DNA of 40,149 nucleotides from an uncultured Alphaproteobacteria bacterium (GCA_937864925.1 CALMFH010000103.1:1-40149), one strand, 5' to 3'; shown: positions 19,347 to 28,981, counted from the first letter of the stretch. Notes: generated by a model not told the origin, from the sequence alone. Made by a program: numbers and translations.

Positions 19347-19366
19347 GCCCGCTGAAGCGGGCCGAG
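19343..19366 (+). terminator. Perfect 10-bp hairpin after cargo gene 2
   Basis: Arms CTCGGCCCGC and GCGGGCCGAG close a TGAA loop 57 nt after the stop of the second cargo gene. No T-run is present beyond TGTATT. It probably terminates or stabilises the upstream transcript and implies that the third cargo gene has its own promoter or relies on readthrough. Confidence 0.6.
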
Positions 19367-19461
19367 TGTATTCGTGTCTGGTCGAGAAGCCGGCTTGTCC
19401 CGCCGACGGGATGTCGGTTACGCTCGTCTCGTCTATCATCCCGCATATTCGGATCGCATCG

Positions 19462-21606
19462 ATGGCTTCGACGAGTGAAGAGCAATATCTGCTCGAACTG
19501 GTGAACGACGCGCGTCTCGACCCCATGGGTGACGCGGCACGGTATATCGTGAGCTATCTGCCGGACCCGGAATCGGCGAATGGCTACATTCAGAATGCGA
19601 TGAGCTATTTCGGCGTTTCGGGAAGCATGTTGCTCGCTCAATACCAAGCTCTGGTCCCGGTCCAGCCGCTCGCCTGGAACGACATCCTGCAGTCGACGGC
19701 GACCGCGCATTCCCAAGCGATGCTGGCCACGGACATGCAGGAGCATCAGGTCCCCGGCGAAAGCAATCTCGGCCAACGCGCCACCGCGGCAGGGTATTCC
19801 TATCAGATGTTGGGCGAGAACATCTTCGCCTATGCTCCGGGCGTGTTCGAGGCCCATGCTGCCTTCATGATCGACTGGGGTGGATCCGCGAGCACCGGCG
19901 GCATGCAGTCGCCGGCCGGCCACCGCATCAACATCATGACCGCCGGTTTTCGGGAAATCGGTATCGGCATCGTCAATGGATCGGGAGCCACTGTCGGACC
20001 GATGCTGGTCACGGAGGATCTCGGCGTGACGACGTCGAGCGGGGTGTATCTCCTCGGCGTCGCCTACACGGATTCCGATCACGACGACTTCTATTCGATC
20101 GGCGAAGGGGTGGCGGGGCTCGGCGTATCGGTCCTGTCGACCAGTACGACGTCCGGAGCCAGCGGCGGCTATTCGATGTGGACCACCTCGACCGGCACGC
20201 GGACGATCACACTGACCGGAGCCGGTCTTTCGGCGCCGGCTCTCTTCGTCGCCAATCTGGTTTCCGGCAACAACTACAAGCTCGATGTGGTCGACGGTCA
20301 CATTCTCGAGACCTCCGTTTCGGGCCGCGTGACCTCCGGTGTCGACACGCTGTACGGATTGGGCATCGTGGGCCTGACCTTGGAGACCGGGGACGGCGTG
20401 CAGGTCCTCCGCGGCACGAAGGGCAACGACACATTGAAAGGCGGAGCCGGGGTCGACACCGGGGTCTATGCCGTCGCACGTGCCGATGCGACGGTGACCC
20501 GGAACGCCGACGGCAGCGCCACGATCGCCAGCACGGCCGGGGGTACCGACACGCTGATCGGGATCGAGCGCGTACGGTTCGCCGACCGGATGGTCCAGTT
20601 GGTGACGCTCGGAGCCTCCGACTTCGACGGCAGCAGAACGTCCGACGTTCTGCTTCGCAACACCGCCGGGGTGACCTATCTGTGGTCGATGAACGGGGCA
20701 ACGGTCTCGTCCGGAAGCACCACGTCGGTTCAAGTCGGCATGGCCTGGCGGATCGAAGGGGTCGCCGATTTCGACGGCGATGGCCGCAGCGACCTGCTGT
20801 GGGTCTACGACAACCCCTCCAATTCCTCCGATCCGCTCGACGGGATCAGCTACGTGTCGTTTCAGAACGGGACGAGCGCCACCGGCGGCGGCGTCGTACA
20901 GCAACTGTCGAGCGATTGGGCGATCGTCGGGGTGGGAGACTTCACCGCCGACGGCATGGCCGACGTGCTCTACCGCAATACCGCGACCGGACGGACCTTT
21001 CTCGACGTGATGAACGGCAACGGCATCGACTGGTCGGCGTCGGGCTTCACCACGGCAACGGTGGCCGACGGCAAATGGACGGTGGCGGCGGTCGCCGATT
21101 TCGACGGCGACGGCATGACCGACGTTCTCTGGCGCTACGCCAATGCGGCCAATACCGCCGATCCGCTCAACGGCACGCTCTACGAGTGGCGGATGAACGG
21201 GACGACGGTGGCTTCCGCCGGGCTTCTGTCGCAGCAGGCGAGTGGGGCCTGGCAGGTGGCGGGCACGGGTGATTTCGACGGCGACGGCAAGGCCGATCTG
21301 CTGTTCCGCTACCACGACGCGTCGAACGCCTCCAATCCGCTCAACGGGGTCAGCTACATCGATTTCATGAACGGAACGACGGTGGTTTCGGGTGCGACGA
21401 CCGGCTGGCAGGTCGACGAGAGCTGGCAGGTCGCCTCGATCGGCGACTACGACGGCAACGGGAAGGCCGACATCCTGTGGCAGAAGGCGTCGACCGGTGA
21501 CACCTTCCTGTGGACCATGAACGGATCGAGCGTGACGTCCGGGGCCTTCACCAGTGCTCAGGCCGGAAGTGGCTGGACGGTGCAGAACGGCGTCCTCATC
21601 GGGTGA
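19462..21606 (+). CDS. CAP/SCP-domain protein fused to RTX-like and FG-GAP module, probable cargo 3
   Basis: 714 residues from the ATG of MASTSEEQYLLELVNDARLDP, where CAP-domain similarity begins; weaker in-frame starts lie up to 32 codons upstream and no ribosome site is strong. Residues ~5-180 are a CAP (SCP/PR-1-like) domain with the conserved elements TAHSQAM, GENIFAY and GHRINIM, including the candidate active-site His and Glu. A carbohydrate-binding or spacer-like region follows. One RTX-like motif, GTKGNDTLKGGAG, lies near residue 318, and six FG-GAP repeats occupy residues ~387-714. The end WTVQNGVLIG matches the other cargo proteins. Bacterial CAP proteins are often secreted; activity is not predictable here. 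Confidence 0.86.
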   Translation: MASTSEEQYLLELVNDARLDPMGDAARYIVSYLPDPESANGYIQNAMSYFGVSGSMLLAQYQALVPVQPLAWNDILQSTATAHSQAMLATDMQEHQVPGESNLGQRATAAGYSYQMLGENIFAYAPGVFEAHAAFMIDWGGSASTGGMQSPAGHRINIMTAGFREIGIGIVNGSGATVGPMLVTEDLGVTTSSGVYLLGVAYTDSDHDDFYSIGEGVAGLGVSVLSTSTTSGASGGYSMWTTSTGTRTITLTGAGLSAPALFVANLVSGNNYKLDVVDGHILETSVSGRVTSGVDTLYGLGIVGLTLETGDGVQVLRGTKGNDTLKGGAGVDTGVYAVARADATVTRNADGSATIASTAGGTDTLIGIERVRFADRMVQLVTLGASDFDGSRTSDVLLRNTAGVTYLWSMNGATVSSGSTTSVQVGMAWRIEGVADFDGDGRSDLLWVYDNPSNSSDPLDGISYVSFQNGTSATGGGVVQQLSSDWAIVGVGDFTADGMADVLYRNTATGRTFLDVMNGNGIDWSASGFTTATVADGKWTVAAVADFDGDGMTDVLWRYANAANTADPLNGTLYEWRMNGTTVASAGLLSQQASGAWQVAGTGDFDGDGKADLLFRYHDASNASNPLNGVSYIDFMNGTTVVSGATTGWQVDESWQVASIGDYDGNGKADILWQKASTGDTFLWTMNGSSVTSGAFTSAQAGSGWTVQNGVLIG

Positions 21607-21671
21607 GCCGAAGAGGACGAGCGAGCGAGCCTGCCGGTCGTGCAGTTGCCGACCGGTCCGTGATCGGCTCG
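21076..21671 (+). repeat. Long direct repeat, copy 2 (3' end of cargo gene 3 and its flank)
   Basis: Partner of 18755-19346. The segment 21376-21597 is identical to 19055-19276. The first difference after it changes the penultimate residue (Val in cargo 2, Ile here). The copy continues past the stop with an extra CGAG. Confidence 0.92.
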
Positions 21672-22049
21672 ACGGCCTCGGGTGGTCGGGCCTCCTCGGC
21701 CGGTCGAGGCATGTGGCGAGACCCCCGGGTCTCCTGACCTGCCGGGTGGATGGTGGCGGTCGAGATGATCGAAGGGGCCATCGCGACCTCGTGGCCCACT
21801 GCCGGCATCTCCCGCCATGTCGAGCCGGAACTTCCGGTTCGCGGTCCGGCCGGAAGACGGAGCGCGGCGACGAAGGGGTGGCGCCGTCCTTCGACTCGCA
21901 TCCGGATCGAGGTGGCCGTCCGGCGTCCTCACCTCGACTCTTCGGCGAACCGACCGCGGGCGACCCATCCGCCTCGCGGGCGACATGCCCTCATGGTGGG
22001 GGCGATCATACCAGCGGGCATCGAAAATGGCCGGCGGTATTCCTGACGT

Positions 22050-22084
22050 GAATTTCTCATGTCCATGACACATATGAGAAATTC
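22050..22084. repeat. Inverted repeat 1 of the hairpin cluster
   Basis: Arms GAATTTCTCAT and ATGAGAAATTC (11 bp, perfect) flank a 13-nt spacer. It is AT-rich compared with its surroundings and could be an operator or a hairpin. Confidence 0.7.
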
Positions 22085-22093
22085 GCGTGCCTT

Positions 22094-22127
22094 CGAAGGC
22101 CGGGTGCGTCGGCACCGTCGGCCTTCG
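22094..22127. repeat. Inverted repeat 2 of the hairpin cluster
   Basis: Outer arms CGAAGGCCG and CGGCCTTCG (9 bp, perfect). Inside them GGTGC and GCACC can extend the stem with a small bulge. Confidence 0.65.
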
Positions 22128-22142
22128 GTCTCATACCGAGTA

Positions 22143-22173
22143 CACGAAGTTTCGACCTGTTCGAAACTTCGTG
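22143..22173. terminator. Inverted repeat 3: perfect 13-bp hairpin
   Basis: Arms CACGAAGTTTCGA and TCGAAACTTCGTG enclose CCTGT. The position downstream of both converging genes fits a bidirectional terminator, though there is no T-run. Confidence 0.55.
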
Positions 22174-22217
22174 AACGAAGGCGAGCCCGAACGGGCGTCG
22201 GCCGGTCGGGCCGTGAC

Positions 22218-22253
22218 GCTCATGAAATTCGGACGAGTCCGAATTTCATGAGC
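22218..22253. terminator. Inverted repeat 4: perfect 17-bp hairpin after the activator gene
   Basis: Arms of 17 bp beginning GCTCATGAAATTC and ending GAATTTCATGAGC meet at a central GA. It starts 7 nt after the activator stop on the minus strand, so it is the most likely terminator of the tmo/activator transcript. Confidence 0.65.
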
Positions 22254-22259
22254 CCGGTA

Positions 22260-24035
<1,776 letters not shown>

Positions 24036-24104
24036 TCGCGCCTTGCCATCTTTTCCCGCCGATCGTCACGCTCGGTGGTGCGCACGTGTCGATCCGCGGG
24101 AAAC

Positions 24105-25106
24105 TCAGAAGAAGCGGTCGTAGTGGATCCGTGAAACCGGGACGGTCCGCTGGATGATCAGCAACTCCTGCAACGCCTCGATCATCGGCGGCGGGCCGGC
24201 GAAGTAGAACTCGCAGGCCTCGAACCGATCGGCGAGCACCCGGTCGACCTCGGCGTGGACGAAGCCGCGCGCGCCCGCCCAGTCGCTCCCCTCCGGCTCG
24301 GCGGAGAGCACCGGCAGGTAGGTGATGGCGTCGGAGAAGTCGTCACCGAGGAGGGTGCGGAACGACAGGTCGGCCCGCGTCCGCGCTCCCTCGAAGACGG
24401 TGATCCGTCGCGCCGGATCGGCGGCGAGCGCCCCCCGCGCGATCGAGACGATCGGGCCGATGCCCGACCCGCCGGCGATCAACACCACGTCGCGGTCGAT
24501 CTCGGCCCGGAAGTGAGCGTGACCGTAGGGGCCGTCGAGGGTCACCACGGTGCCGATCTGCAGCGCGTCGAACATGGCGTTGCTCCCCGCCCCGCCCGGC
24601 ACGCGGCGGACGACGAAGCGCCACTCGCCCGCCGCGTTGGGCAGGTTCGACATCGAATAGGCCCGCACCCCGGGGACGCCCGGCGGCTGGAACAGTCCGT
24701 ATTGCCCGGCGACGAAGTCGGCCGGCTCCAGCGTCGAGAAGACGAATTCGGCCATGTCGGCGGTCACCGGCGTCCGCCGCAACAACACCGCCTCGCGCCG
24801 ACGCGGCGGCACCGCCGGACGGTATTCGTCGGCCGGGCGGACGCGGATGGTGCAGTCGCCGCGCGGCCGCGATTGACAGGCGAGCCGCTTACCGCGCCGC
24901 CGGTCGCGTTCGGAGAGGCCGGGAGCCTCGGGCCACAGCGTCTCCATCTCGCCGGAGACGAGATCGAAGCGGCAACTGCCGCAGCCGCCGACGCTGCAGT
25001 CGTGGGGAAACCCCACACCGGCGCGCAGCGCGCCCCGGAGCAGGGTGTCCTCGTCGGCGGAGACGTCGAAGACGCCTCCGCCTTCCATTTCGATGCGATG
25101 GGTCAT
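24105..25106 (-). CDS. tmoF: Toluene-4-monooxygenase-type NADH reductase component
   Basis: A 333-residue electron-transfer component taking electrons from NAD(P)H to the Rieske ferredoxin TmoC. The N-terminal plant-type [2Fe-2S] domain has CSVGGCGSC (Cys-x4-Cys-x2-Cys) and a fourth Cys in LACQSR. The FAD-binding domain carries the RAYSMSN motif, the NAD-binding domain GGSGIGP, and CEFYFAGPPPMIEA lies near the C-terminus. The start was set at MTHRIEM; the open frame continues upstream into tmoE without family resemblance. It is the last structural gene of tmoABCDEF, 19 nt after tmoE. Confidence 0.93.
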   Translation of the reverse strand: MTHRIEMEGGGVFDVSADEDTLLRGALRAGVGFPHDCSVGGCGSCRFDLVSGEMETLWPEAPGLSERDRRRGKRLACQSRPRGDCTIRVRPADEYRPAVPPRRREAVLLRRTPVTADMAEFVFSTLEPADFVAGQYGLFQPPGVPGVRAYSMSNLPNAAGEWRFVVRRVPGGAGSNAMFDALQIGTVVTLDGPYGHAHFRAEIDRDVVLIAGGSGIGPIVSIARGALAADPARRITVFEGARTRADLSFRTLLGDDFSDAITYLPVLSAEPEGSDWAGARGFVHAEVDRVLADRFEACEFYFAGPPPMIEALQELLIIQRTVPVSRIHYDRFF

Positions 25107-25125
25107 CGGATCGCCACCCGCCGGA

Positions 25126-26112
25126 TCACAGGCCGAGGCCGAGGCGCCAGGCGGCGACCGCCTCGCGCGCCGCGGCACCGACGTCGCGGGCGTCGGGCAG
25201 ACGACCGCAATAGGCGTTGATCGCGGCGTCCCCGAGCGGCGCCCATTTCGCCACCCAATCGGCGAGCACCGCGCGGTTGCCCTCGGTCTCGAGCGCCATC
25301 TTGACCAGCGCCGCCGTCCAGCGGCGGTGGCGATCGGCGTCGAGGAGCTGGGCGTCGCAGATCAGGCCGAGCAGCGTGTCGCCGTTGTGGCGCGCCGTCT
25401 GGCCGAGGCCGCGCAGCACCGCCTCCTCGACCGCCGGACGGGCGACGAGGTTCATGGCGACGAAATGCTCGGCCCAGTCGTAGGTGGTGAGACCCGTCTC
25501 GACCAGCTCGCGGAAGCCCTGCCAGGCGCTGTCGTTCTCCCAGATCTCGCGCTCGCCGGTGCCGAACCCGAAGCCCTCGAAGGTCTTCGACAGCTCCTTG
25601 GTGCGATAGGCGGTGTGGGTCAGCCAGCGGAGGCTGTCCGCCGTCTGGTAGGTGGCGCAGTTGGAGATCGTCGAGGACGGCGCGATCTGGCAGAGATAGG
25701 CCGAGCCCATCTGCAGCGTGTGGAAGAGATAGCGCGCCGGAGTGTAGAGCCGCGCCAGATGGCGGGCCCACGAAGCCTCGAGCATGGCGTCGTGACCGCG
25801 CTCGGAGAACTGGTCGAGGAGACCGAAGACGTAGTTCTCCTGGCCGTCCTGGAGCATGTTGTAGGTGCGGTAGACCATCTCGTCCGGATCGCGGAAGGCG
25901 TTCCAGTCGGCATGTTTCAAGGGTGAGGCGTTGCGATTGGTCTTGAACCACATCGCGGTCGGGAAGTTCGGATCGAGCTCGAACGGCGCATCCGGCCGGT
26001 CGGTGGTGTAATGCAGGTTGGTGGAGACGATCTCGTATTCGCTCGGCTTGCGGCGGCGGGTGGCGAGATGGCTCCAGGTCTTGAGCGGCTGAAGGACAGC
26101 GGGCTGGTTCAT
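25126..26112 (-). CDS. tmoE: Toluene monooxygenase hydroxylase beta subunit
   Basis: A 328-residue ferritin-fold subunit that pairs with TmoA in the (alpha-beta-gamma)2 hydroxylase; beta subunits lack the diiron site. Typical beta-subunit sequence includes KTWSHLATRRRKPSEYEIV near the N-terminus, then DPDEMVYRTYNMLQDGQE and FSERGHDAMLE. The length is close to known TmoE. The ATG has GGGGGAAACG upstream; a GTG six codons earlier overlaps the tmoD stop and is a less likely start. Confidence 0.94.
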   Translation of the reverse strand: MNQPAVLQPLKTWSHLATRRRKPSEYEIVSTNLHYTTDRPDAPFELDPNFPTAMWFKTNRNASPLKHADWNAFRDPDEMVYRTYNMLQDGQENYVFGLLDQFSERGHDAMLEASWARHLARLYTPARYLFHTLQMGSAYLCQIAPSSTISNCATYQTADSLRWLTHTAYRTKELSKTFEGFGFGTGEREIWENDSAWQGFRELVETGLTTYDWAEHFVAMNLVARPAVEEAVLRGLGQTARHNGDTLLGLICDAQLLDADRHRRWTAALVKMALETEGNRAVLADWVAKWAPLGDAAINAYCGRLPDARDVGAAAREAVAAWRLGLGL

Positions 26113-26126
26113 CGTTTCCCCCGAAA

Positions 26127-26438
26127 TCACAGAGTCTTTTCGTAGTAGAAGCGGACGTGGTCGTCCGTCGTCTCGATCCGGCCGGCGAAGGAGCCGAGGT
26201 TGACCTCGAGCTCCGACATACGGAACGGCCGGCCGAGGGTGCGCTCGAGCGTGGCGCGGCGCAGGATCAGTTCGCCCTCGGTGTCGATGCGCACGTAGGC
26301 GACCTTGTCGTCGACGCGGATGGTCTTGCCCGGATTGTCTTCCTGGGCGGCTTCGATGACGCCCTCGGTCAGCGGGCCGGCGCGCAGCACCGGGCCGACC
26401 CGGTTGTTGCGATAGGCATTGGCGACGTCGTTGGACAC
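26127..26438 (-). CDS. tmoD: Toluene monooxygenase effector (coupling) protein
   Basis: A 103-residue cofactorless effector protein that binds the hydroxylase and tunes catalysis and coupling. Family features are [41 protein letters not shown] and [20 protein letters not shown] use a GTG start because GGGAGGAA lies 6 nt before it; this also matches the usual TmoD length, while the longer open frame overlaps tmoC. It sits between tmoC and tmoE as in the canonical operon. Confidence 0.93.
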   Translation of the reverse strand: MSNDVANAYRNNRVGPVLRAGPLTEGVIEAAQEDNPGKTIRVDDKVAYVRIDTEGELILRRATLERTLGRPFRMSELEVNLGSFAGRIETTDDHVRFYYEKTL

Positions 26439-26464
26439 TTGGTGTTCCTCCCGAATCTTATCGT

Positions 26465-26800
26465 TCACGTATGGGCGAAGAGCGGGGTGACGCCGTCGGT
26501 GGAGACCAGGATGGTCTCGCCGTCGAGCTTCACCGGGTATTCCGCCAGTCGGCAGTCCTTGGGATTGACCCCCTCGCCGGTCTTCGCGTCGAAGGTCCAC
26601 TGATGGGCGCGGCACATCACCACGCGGCCGTCGAACTTGCCTTCGGCGAGCGGGATGTCCTGGTGGGGACAGATCCCCTGGAAGGCGCGGATCTCACCGC
26701 CTTCGGGCCAGACGAGCAGGATCACCTGGCCGTCGACCTCGACCTCGGTCATGTCGCCTTCCCACAGATCGTCGAGAGTGCAGGCTTTTTGGAAGGTCAT
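26465..26800 (-). CDS. tmoC: Toluene monooxygenase Rieske-type ferredoxin
   Basis: A 111-residue [2Fe-2S] Rieske ferredoxin carrying electrons from TmoF to the diiron hydroxylase. Cluster ligands are C44-P-H46 (GICPHQD) and C63-x2-H66 ([10 protein letters not shown]), in the correct C-x-H / C-x2-H order. The ATG lies 5 nt after the tmoB stop with a poor ribosome site, so translational coupling is likely. Length and position match T4MO-type operons. Confidence 0.94.
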   Translation of the reverse strand: MTFQKACTLDDLWEGDMTEVEVDGQVILLVWPEGGEIRAFQGICPHQDIPLAEGKFDGRVVMCRAHQWTFDAKTGEGVNPKDCRLAEYPVKLDGETILVSTDGVTPLFAHT

Positions 26801-26805
26801 CGGTG

Positions 26806-27066
26806 TCACGCGTCGCAGAAGATGAACTCGAGCGTCTCCATCGGCCGGATGTCGGTCTCGGCGAGACGCGCGTTGCGCGGGAAGAACTCCGCCGCACCCT
26901 GGCGGCGCACCCGGATGACCTTGTCGGGCTGCGGGGCGACGCGGGTGCCGACCGAGTGATGGGCGGCGGTGGCGGCCACCTCGTCCATGGTGTTCTCGGT
27001 GTCGACGGGTACGAGCAGCAGGACGAAGTCGTGCTGGAAGTTGGAGATCACGGGAAACAGGGCCAT
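26806..27066 (-). CDS. tmoB: Toluene monooxygenase hydroxylase gamma subunit
   Basis: An 86-residue small hydroxylase subunit with a ubiquitin-like fold in known structures. The start MALFPVISNFQHDFVLLLVPVDTENTM and the end METLEFIFCDA fit TmoB/TouB. AAGGAGCC lies just upstream of the ATG. It is separated from tmoA by about 106 bp, the widest gap in this operon. Confidence 0.92.
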   Translation of the reverse strand: MALFPVISNFQHDFVLLLVPVDTENTMDEVAATAAHHSVGTRVAPQPDKVIRVRRQGAAEFFPRNARLAETDIRPMETLEFIFCDA

Positions 27067-27172
27067 CTGAGGCTCCTTCGGATGTCTTCGTCGGTGGAAG
27101 AAGCACGCACCCTCCCCGCCACGACCGGGCGCGAGCCGCGACGGACGTGGACGAGGGACTGCGGCGATGGGA

Positions 27173-28672
27173 TCACTCGGCGGCGCGGCGCATCTGGCGA
27201 TAGGCGTCGACCCAGGCGTAGCCGTGGGCGTCGTCGCCCATCTCGCCCGGCGCCAGTCCCATGTAGGCGAGCGCCCCCATGAGGTCCGGCGGCTGGATCT
27301 GGCCGGCGAGGAAGCGATCGACCAGCGACATGTGATCGCGGTAGCGGGTCGGCTCCTGCTCGAACACCCAGCGATCGATCTCCGAGTTGAAGTGATAGAG
27401 CCGCCCTTCGTAGTCGAGCGGGTAGTCCTTCACGTTCCACCCGTTGCCGGGGATGGCGCAGATCGGCAGCTGGCTCATGTTGCAGACGATCGGCAGGGTC
27501 TCCGGCGCGGTGCGCTCCGGGCGGCCCTTGACGAGGTTGTCGATGATGACGTCCCAGGCCTTGCCGAAGGTGTCGTTCCAGCCGGGATATTTCTCCTCGA
27601 GCCAGTCACGGCAGTCCGGGGTGACGCCCGCCGCCGGGTTCCACCACAGGGTCGGCCGCCAGAACCACAGGCCCATCTGATAGGCGTGGTGCTGGTAGTC
27701 GAACTCGTTGATCATCTTCTCCCAGTACCAGGGCAGATCGAGCCCGAGGTCGATCAGGGCGCGCTCGAACTGGCCGACGATCCACTCCTGCATGAACTCC
27801 TTGAAGGACTGCTTCCGGTGTTCGAGCGGGGTGTTGTAGTCCATCGCCGGGCCGGTCAGGACGCCGAAGATGCGCCAGGCACGGGCGATGGCGATGTCGA
27901 CGAGCTTCTGCGCCTCCGCCTTCTTGCCGTTGGCGATCATCACCTGCAGTGCCGGGCCGCCGATCTGGGCGTGGCGGGATTCGTCGGTCTGGATCGACGA
28001 GATCAGGCTGGAGAAGGTGTAGTCGCCGGTCTCGGCGGCATCCGCCGCGAGGCCGAGGAACTGCATGTTGGTGAAGCCGGTCTCGAAGGCGAAGGTCAGC
28101 ATCACCGCGATCTCGGTGGCCGAACGTGCCATGAACAGGTCGTCGAAGGTGTGGCGCGCCGCGATGCCGGCCCACTCGTTCGAGTGATAGGCCTTGTGGG
28201 CCCAGTCGAACTGGCGGTCCTTCGGGCAGTATTCGTGCGGGAAGAACAGCTGCAGCTGGGCGTGACGGTTCTCGTCCATCATGCCGAAGGTCGCCATGTT
28301 GCGCATGCCCGGGGCGCGGCCGAAGCGGGTCATGCGGGCCTCGGCACTCATCGCGGCGTATTCGCCGAGCGCGATGGCACCGTAGTGCGACTTGAGGATC
28401 GAGCGCCAACCCGGATCGGCGTCTTCGAAGATGCGGCTGCGCTGGAGTGCCGCCTTCACCGAATAGGCGCCGGCGTCCTTCTCGCGCTGGATCGAGACAT
28501 ATTCCGGAAAGGAGGTCTTGTAGGGCTCGTCGTAGACTTCCCACTTCTCCGCAGGAACGCCGTGCGCACCGGTCATGACGTCGGGAAAGAGTTCGGCGTC
28601 GGTCACGAACTTCGGTGTCCAGTTCGTGGCACGAGCGATGTCGTACCATTCGGAGCGATCGAGCAATGCCAT
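27173..28672 (-). CDS. tmoA: Toluene-4-monooxygenase-type hydroxylase alpha subunit (diiron)
   Basis: The 499-residue catalytic subunit that hydroxylates aromatic rings with O2. The diiron ligands E104, E134, H137, E197, E231 and H234 fall at exactly the positions of T4MO TmoA, within GEYAAM, DENRHAQ, FETGF and DESRHAQ. T201 is also conserved. Pocket residues I100, G103 and A107 match T4MO rather than ToMO, which has Glu at 103. The start MALLDRSEWYDIARATNW matches the family N-terminus and follows AAGGGA; the open frame extends 84 codons further through the promoter region and is ignored. Expected products from toluene and benzene are cresols and phenol. It is the first gene of tmoABCDEF. 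Confidence 0.96.
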   Translation of the reverse strand: MALLDRSEWYDIARATNWTPKFVTDAELFPDVMTGAHGVPAEKWEVYDEPYKTSFPEYVSIQREKDAGAYSVKAALQRSRIFEDADPGWRSILKSHYGAIALGEYAAMSAEARMTRFGRAPGMRNMATFGMMDENRHAQLQLFFPHEYCPKDRQFDWAHKAYHSNEWAGIAARHTFDDLFMARSATEIAVMLTFAFETGFTNMQFLGLAADAAETGDYTFSSLISSIQTDESRHAQIGGPALQVMIANGKKAEAQKLVDIAIARAWRIFGVLTGPAMDYNTPLEHRKQSFKEFMQEWIVGQFERALIDLGLDLPWYWEKMINEFDYQHHAYQMGLWFWRPTLWWNPAAGVTPDCRDWLEEKYPGWNDTFGKAWDVIIDNLVKGRPERTAPETLPIVCNMSQLPICAIPGNGWNVKDYPLDYEGRLYHFNSEIDRWVFEQEPTRYRDHMSLVDRFLAGQIQPPDLMGALAYMGLAPGEMGDDAHGYAWVDAYRQMRRAAE

Positions 28673-28747
28673 GGCGTTTCCCTTGGTTGCGTTCGGATTT
28701 TCTCGGATGCCCGGGTGGATCTCCACCACGGCCGCCGACTCCTCGAG

Positions 28748-28762
28748 CAAGAGGGGTGCCAG
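28748..28762 (-). promoter_or_regulatory. Sigma-54 (-24/-12) promoter of the tmo operon
   Basis: On the minus strand this reads TGGCACCCCTCTTGC, a perfect match to TGGCAC-N5-TTGC with the required GG/GC spacing. Transcription would start near 28736, giving a leader of roughly 64 nt before tmoA. It agrees with the sigma-54 activator gene in the same cluster. Confidence 0.9.
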
Positions 28763-28836
28763 ATCGCCGCCCGCACGGTGCATCTTGCGCTGCGGTATTC
28801 TCCACATTTTCGCATCACTTTGCGGAAATTGGATAT

Positions 28837-28849
28837 TCTCGAAATTTTT
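28837..28849 (+). promoter_or_regulatory. TCTCGAAA element, site A (tmoA upstream)
   Basis: TCTCGAAATTTTT is identical over 13 nt to the element before dmpK. It lies between the enhancer array and the sigma-54 promoter, about 100 bp upstream of the predicted start. It is a candidate operator of the GntR-type regulator; no -35 box is attached here. Confidence 0.45.
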
Positions 28850-28917
28850 CGGAGCGACTTTTTTTATGGCGAGGGTGATTCCGCACCGCAAACGGCCGAG
28901 GTCGGCAAATCTCCTTC

Positions 28918-28981
28918 TGATCAATATCTCTGTTGATCAAATTCGATTTGATCATCGAATTTCGATTTGATCATTTGATCA
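28918..28981. promoter_or_regulatory. Upstream activating sequences: five TGATCA cores
   Basis: TGATCA occurs at 28918, 28934, 28949, 28968 and 28976. The last two form TTGATCATTTGATCAA, one mismatch from the XylR/DmpR-class enhancer consensus TTGATCAATTGATCAA. The pair at 28934/28949 forms a perfect 9-bp inverted repeat. The array is about 180-250 bp upstream of the predicted tmo start, a distance that would need DNA looping. Confidence 0.85.

Larger units (their letters stand above)
21607..22259. other. Convergent intergenic region with a cluster of hairpins
   Basis: It lies between the stop of cargo 3 and the stop of the sigma-54 activator and shows no convincing gene. The left part repeats the flank of the cargo-2 gene. 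The right 200 bp holds four strong inverted repeats in a row, listed separately. Confidence 0.6.

Noticed and set aside
25107-25178. Alternative upstream start for tmoF overlapping tmoE.
   Set aside because: Conserved ferredoxin-domain sequence begins at the downstream ATG; the extension is Arg/Pro-rich shadow of tmoE.
28673-28924. N-terminal extension of tmoA by 84 codons.
   Set aside because: It would cover the sigma-54 promoter, has no family resemblance, and TmoA proteins start where the ATG at 28672 lies.
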